Assembly: GCF_021018895.1 (NCBI RefSeq)
Contig: NC_079371.1
Location: 7,088,501 to 7,152,500 of the forward strand
Source of the DNA: Seriola aureovittata
Taxonomy: Eukaryota > Chordata > Actinopteri > Carangiformes > Carangidae
Reading direction: 5' to 3'
DNA: 64,000 bases
This document shows positions 56,537-64,000 of this stretch, piece by piece; the stretch's first letter is position 1; each line of letters begins with the position of its first letter. A model generated the notes under the pieces. That model saw only the letters and a program-made list of their open reading frames with translations, was not told the DNA's origin and ran no database searches. The position numbers and the translations under genes were made by a program.

Positions 56537-56910
56537 TGAAGTGACATTAATATGATTTGATTTTAGATAGTAGTCATCTGATTCTTACCATTCACATTAG
56601 AATGTAGGTGCACATTTCAAAATACCAGTATAAACCCACGGAATTAAAATAGATTTTCATACAAACGGCACCTTATTTATTTATTCTAATCTAATTTTAT
56701 CTGATTATGCAACAATGAAATAAAAAACGGTTTCAATACGACAAATGACAAAAACATTATGAGCCATGGAACTTGAGCCAGTAAAGGCAGCACCCCTATC
56801 CACTGCCAGGTAAAATCACAGCATGCAAAGGTGTGAAAGAGAGGACTGGCTGCCATGCACACACAGCTATACTAAGCACAACAAAGCTCTTGAAGCACAC
56901 CTGCTCAGCC

Positions 56911-56939
56911 ACACACACATACACACACACACACGCACG

Positions 56940-56970
<31 letters not shown>
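56911..56970. repeat. (CA)n / (CG)(CA) microsatellite
   Basis: CA repeat of about 60 bp with a CATA and several CGCA units in the middle, 410 nt after a 5' splice site. Confidence 0.93.
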
Positions 56971-56975
<5 letters not shown>

Positions 56976-59849
56976 AAAATACACCAGGAAAGCAGTGAGA
57001 CAAGAGGCTTTCCTGCACTGCTCTGAGAGGAAGATTCCTTGAGCTGAGGTGAGAGAGGAGAATTTCAGCCCCACTAGACGAAGCTAAGGTTGGTCGTGTC
57101 ACAATAAAAAAACAGTGTTAAGCTTGGATTTTAAAATAGAACTTAAACAACGACGGCAACGTGGCTTTAAAAGTTGTTGGAAAGTTATGTTTATTTATTC
57201 TTTGTATACATGGATTTGTGAGATGTGTTTTTCTTGTATAAATCAGAAATCTAGCAGTGGCTTTTTTATAAATGTTGCCATTTTTAGCTCAAAATGTACT
57301 CTACATCAACTGAGCCTTGAACATGATGTATAGCCATATACAGTACTCTAGTGTATAGTTATATGGAATCAAGGCTGACCATTGTTGTTCTGCAATATTG
57401 CATATGTGTGGAGTCTCTGTATTTGGACACATTTTTCTAAGAAACCACATTTAATAGACAACAGTGTATTAATCTCTAATGTCACATTTAATGTCCTTTC
57501 TTATGCACAAATTAATTAATTCATAGTTTTCAAACAAAATTCAATAAATGAGTCAGGCTGTAATTATTTAAATTAGGTAAACACATTTTTAAAAGTTAAA
57601 AACAAAAATTCTTGTCGTTTGTAGATTCTTTGAGGATTTTGTTCCCCTACATCTTAGGGGGAAAAAAGGAAACCCCAGGAAAACCCTGTCTGGAACATGA
57701 CCACATGCATATCACTTCCAAAAAAATTAAAGAAAAATAAAATCAGACGATCAGGCAAGTTGCTGTAAATGTTCCAACATGTTTTCATGCCAACTCCAGA
57801 TCCAGCATCACAGGTATATCTACAAAATAAACAGCTTGTGAATAAATACAATTTAACTGACAGCCAAACATTAACTTTTTCCTTTTAAAGTAGCTTTGGC
57901 ACCGTGTTGTAGCACAGTATTCAATGTCCTATCTAACTGATGATAAAAGTGATGACAATATTTATTGGGCAGCCTGCAGCGTGCTGGAAGAACTCGTGGG
58001 GGTGCTGAAGCAGGGGCAAGCCTCCTCCCAGCGCTTCCTGTGGTTGCCAATCAAACTGGGGCTTAACAACTAAAATAAGTCGCAAAATCCATCTTTTATG
58101 CTGCTCGTGTGAAAATTTATAACACATCTTTTTCAGTGTCATTCTCCTCAAACTCTCTGCTGTTCTGTAGCAGTACTACAACTGTTATGAGTAGAGGAGA
58201 AGAAAAAAAAACTGATAGCCCTTCAACTATCATGTCAAATGGATCAGTCATGTCATGTGAAAACACTCAACATGGGCTTTTTCCATATGGGGAACCCAAG
58301 TTAGAATGCCATAAGCCACCGCCTTACACGCATATTTGAAGCCAACAGTCTTGCAAGTTCCATGTGTGAAAAGGGCTTTAGTATGGTGAATCCAGTGTGC
58401 CTTTGGTATTTCTGCAAGCTGACTGAATCAGTGTGGAGTGTCAGTGTAGAACCTGGTAACGCCTCAGGGGGCTGATTGGGCCATTATTGATGGACAAGAA
58501 AAAAGTCTGCTTTCTCACTTTAGTCAATCAAGTAAATGGCCCCCTGGGTAGCAGGTCTAGGGTACCTAATGGGCTCATCAGGGAGGAGGAGGTTGATGAT
58601 GGGAATGAGCTGCAAGGGGAAGGGCACAGGCTGACCCACCTTCCCCTTCAGCCCTCCACTAAAGCCCCTCGTCCTGCCAAGGACACACAAATCTCCTGGG
58701 AGCCAGCATGGTCACATACACTCAGCAAGTTGAACATCCACACTGGCTTTACACAGACAGCTGTGAAATGTTGATTTCATGATGGTATTGTGTGGAAAAA
58801 GATGTGATAAAATAACACGATAATCACTATTAACTTTATGGGTAATAGATATTTTTGTGTTTGTGTTATTTGTAACATGAAGTTTTTCTATATTTTTTCA
58901 AACTGCCTTTACTGTATGATACTTAGGAATATAGGAGAGACTTGTTTTATAATGAAATATAAATGCATGCAACCATCTGCTGTATAACTCAAAAACAAAG
59001 AAATATTGTTTCTCTTGGGCCTTATCTCTCTCTTACTGCGGGAAAAACACTTTTATAGACTCTGCTAAATAATTAAAGAACACATGGCAATGATTTGTGT
59101 TCAATTTAAGTAGAACAGAGCAGGCTTTCTGATAAACACTTGACTTGGTAAGAGGGTGTCATCTACCCAGCATCAGGGTGACCTTGCGTCCTGCTTTTGA
59201 ATTACAGCATTTTCCACAGCTAACATCTCTTTTACAACTGTCATTGTTATTATACAATTCACATCTTCAGCACCTATATTTGCATTGCGCAGGATGTGAT
59301 CAAGCATCGCTATGGTTGTTTTATTCACAGAACACTTACACTGTGCTTTTTTATTTATGTACTATATATTCTTTTTCTTCTTCTTAGATAGTATAATTAA
59401 TTATATGTGCAAGTCTATATGTCTGTCCTGCGCTGCAGCTCCATCTGCAGAAGTTAAATTGAGAAATCAAGGGCCGACAATCCCTCTGTTAGTCTGAGGG
59501 TTCTTTGTTCCCATCGCCACTCCTTCTCTTATTAACTAATTATTGTGTTATTTATTTATTTTCTACATAGAAATTAAAGTGAAAGCTTATTGTAAAATGC
59601 CTTGCCACTCTAAATGCTCCATGTATTGGAATATATTGTACTAACTGGTGAGGGATTTAGAGTAATGCTACCTCAAGGCAATTTATGTTAGGTAAGATTT
59701 AATGATATTACTGTTCAGAATTTGCTTTCAACAACACTGTAATGGGGCGCTGTTTTTCCATTTACTTCAAATGGAGAGATTTTTCTGAAGCACATTCAAA
59801 TGCACTGTATATAGGTTATTTTAGAGAAAAGATTTGAGCTTAAACTTAA

Positions 59850-59965
59850 GGTAGCTTTAAGGTAGCCTAACCTCTTCGAGGAGAGCATTTCAAAGCTTAG
59901 GAACTCTGACGGTAAAAGCCCTTTTCAATTTTAGCTTTTAGCACGAACTTTGAAATGTCCAGGAC
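59850..59965 (+). repeat. Possible teleost interspersed-repeat fragment
   Basis: The order GGAGAGCATTTCAAAGCTTA, GGAACTCTGACGGTAAAAGC, then ..tttagc..gaac resembles a repeat common in fish genomes (..gagcattccaaagcttgggaactctgactgcaaaagc..). The match is from memory and the boundaries are approximate. Confidence 0.3.
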
Positions 59966-62216
59966 AAGGGATGGACTGGGATTACAAATGGCCCTGGACT
60001 TTGGCATAGATTAGCTCAACACAACCTGTGCACAGATACTGCACAACCAATGGCACAGTTCTCACGATACCTTAAAGCTGCATTCATTGAAATTCCTGAT
60101 GTAAAATAGTGTGAAAATAACATCAGCGCCTTTGGCTTTACCAAGGAATCCCCTTGCCTTTACAGAGGCCCTCAACAGAATGTTTTACAACTACCAACAA
60201 AAGTTTTTTTTGGTTTTTTCACTCTGAAATACCGTCCATTTTCAAAAGTCCCAGACTTTTAAATTCAAATTTAAAATGAAAATGATAAGCTGAAGTTATA
60301 CTATACAGATTAATTCATTAAAGCTGTACATATTAAATTAAAAGTACAGGTTTGGGTACAGCAGTTTAAGTGGTCTGTTTATGAATTAGTGAATATGCAT
60401 ACTCTGTGGACTTGGTCCAGTCTTATTATGTCAGTGAAATTCACCTCACAATGATAATATGCTTCCAGTTTCATCAGATAATTTTCATGACTGCTTTATA
60501 ACCCCGAATCACTTATATCCACTGTATTTGATAAAACCCCACAGTGTAACCATTCTCCTCCCCTGAATGGTCACTGGATTGGTTCACATTAAAGAATTTT
60601 CTCTAAATTAATAACATGTTTTATCACTGACACAATGGAGAATATATTTTCAAGCTAAGGATCCAAAATATACTTTACCACATTATTTAGAATTGTTATT
60701 TCAGTAAATGTACTGTTTGTTAACATTCACAATTCCTTTTTTTTCCCCTTCTCCCAGTTCACCCTCTCTTTATTGCATATCACTAGTATTAGTCAGCAGA
60801 TGAATTTAACATACCAGAGATGTACTTTTTCATTTGGTAATGACAGTTTGAGGCATAACAATAAACAAATTAAAATTTAAAATCCATGAAATTAAATTGT
60901 GATTACCCAACATGAGCAAATGATTGATCCTCATCTAATGAAAGTATGTGTGTTTTTTTTGTGTGTTGGTGTGTGAGGCTATGCCTCTGACTGCCTGTAA
61001 TGGTTTCAGTTCACTATTGCCTAAATGTGTGTGGGTGTGTGAGCATGTACACACCTGTGTTTGCATGTGCACGTGTGGGCATGTCCAACTGCAGGCTGTT
61101 TATAGCACAGATATTATCAGTATGAGTACACAGAGGTAGGTTGTGCTAATTAGCTTTCCCAGCATGCCATTCAAACAGCATGGCAATCACGGTGGGGAAT
61201 GAATATGGAACAAGTTTCCTATGCACTGATGTGGAGACTCTAGCTCCTGTGTATGAACTCACAGACACAGACACACATGCACATACATGGCAAACACAGT
61301 ACATTACTTTCATTCAAACTTTTCTGCACCACTGTTCCTTCATTCATATGGTTCTCGTATCATTTTATATGTGTATGTACTGTATATGCGTGTGTGTTTC
61401 TTTTTGGTTAGCCGGTATGATTGTGGAAGTATGTTTCCATAGCTCTTAGCTCATAGCTCTCCTAGCTTTCCATATTTCATAGTTTTGATGCCTTCAGCAT
61501 CATTCTATGATGTAGAAAATTATTTTTTTTTTAATTTGAAAAACCATTGAATTAGAAGTTATGTCCAAACTTCACATTAAAAGTAAAAACAAATTTAAGT
61601 CACTAGAAGTAGCACCACTAGCATTTCTATGTATTTATGCTAAGCCACAAAAGCGATTATGTGACATACACCTTGATCATCGGCAACCCCTTCAACAGCA
61701 AATATTTTTCTTGGAAACATAATCTTTTTATCTTTTTAATTTTTACATTTTAAGGTAATGACAGTCTGTTAGTAATTTACATATTTGGCCTGATCACTCG
61801 CTAGCATTATTTTTTTTTGCCAACTCAGGAATAAATCTTGTATGTCAAACTGGACTAACTACACACTTCTGGTGCTGACCATAACTTCATCAGACACACT
61901 GTACAGTTGGTGCAGGTAGAAAGTTGGTCCTCACATAACACTTGAGGGAATATCTACTGTTCTGAAAGCATAAAAAGATGTGCACTTACATCACAACAGT
62001 GGTTACCTTTTAGTCAACTAATTAGCTTTTTGATTTGGATGCTCTAAGTACTGTATTTCTCTGTGGCTTCACTGAGCCTTATAATCATTGTCGAACTGGT
62101 AGGATTTTTCCAAATTTTTGGGTAGTTCAGAAAATTTAGCTGAGATATGAAAACACTGTGATTAAACTCCTGTGTAGTGTATTTGACAAGTGAATGAGTA
62201 TAAAAATGTGGGTTAA

Positions 62217-64000
<1,784 letters not shown>

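Overview
The window reads as intronic and flanking DNA from a teleost fish nuclear genome. It is AT-rich, has very long GT/CA microsatellites, carries fragments of fish-type Tc1 transposons, and contains one spliced gene with widely spaced GT-AG exons. There is no prokaryotic gene organisation. Nearly all ORFs longer than 60 codons are chance frames, frames through simple repeats, or shadows of the exons.

One gene is supported. Five consecutive plus-strand coding exons (34862-34963, 39012-39106, 54012-54113, 56261-56500, 62244-62373) join without any frame conflict into 223 residues (669 nt) from the formin homology 2 (FH2) domain of a diaphanous-related formin. The fragment runs from the charged linker before the conserved TAQNLSIFLGSF block, through the GNYMN motif, to the end of the LRDTK...LLHFL block. 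Paralogue assignment is a judgement from remembered human sequences. diaph2 is preferred (KELRILD, LPEQK-LN-LAELK, MSSVK, KLTFEE) and diaph3 is the serious alternative ([19 protein letters not shown]). The 5' exons (GTPase-binding, DID and FH1 regions) and 3' exons (rest of FH2, DAD) are outside the window or were not found.

Positions 1-34861 hold no exon I can recognise and are probably a large upstream intron. They contain a 759-bp pogo/Tigger-like non-autonomous DNA transposon with TA target sites (11889-12647), two degenerate copies of a common teleost interspersed repeat (13118-13290 and 14608-14887, the second ending in a long ATCC tract), a solitary Tc1 terminus (30435-30474) and several microsatellites. 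Positions 34964-62243 are the four internal introns. These hold the longest GT and CA tracts, a perfect 15-bp hairpin at 35753-35790, a 1.05-kb-spaced direct repeat, and a composite of two Tc1-family fragments at 46278-46815. Positions 62374-64000 are the start of the next intron.

The most interesting signal is in the 14.9-kb intron 39107-54011. It has an AC-rich stretch about 45 nt after its 5' splice site and a long GT tract just before its 3' splice site. The two share a perfect 16-nt complement that includes a matching interruption. The downstream exon is exactly 34 codons long, so this could be an RNA-structure-assisted or regulated splice of an in-frame piece of the FH2 domain.
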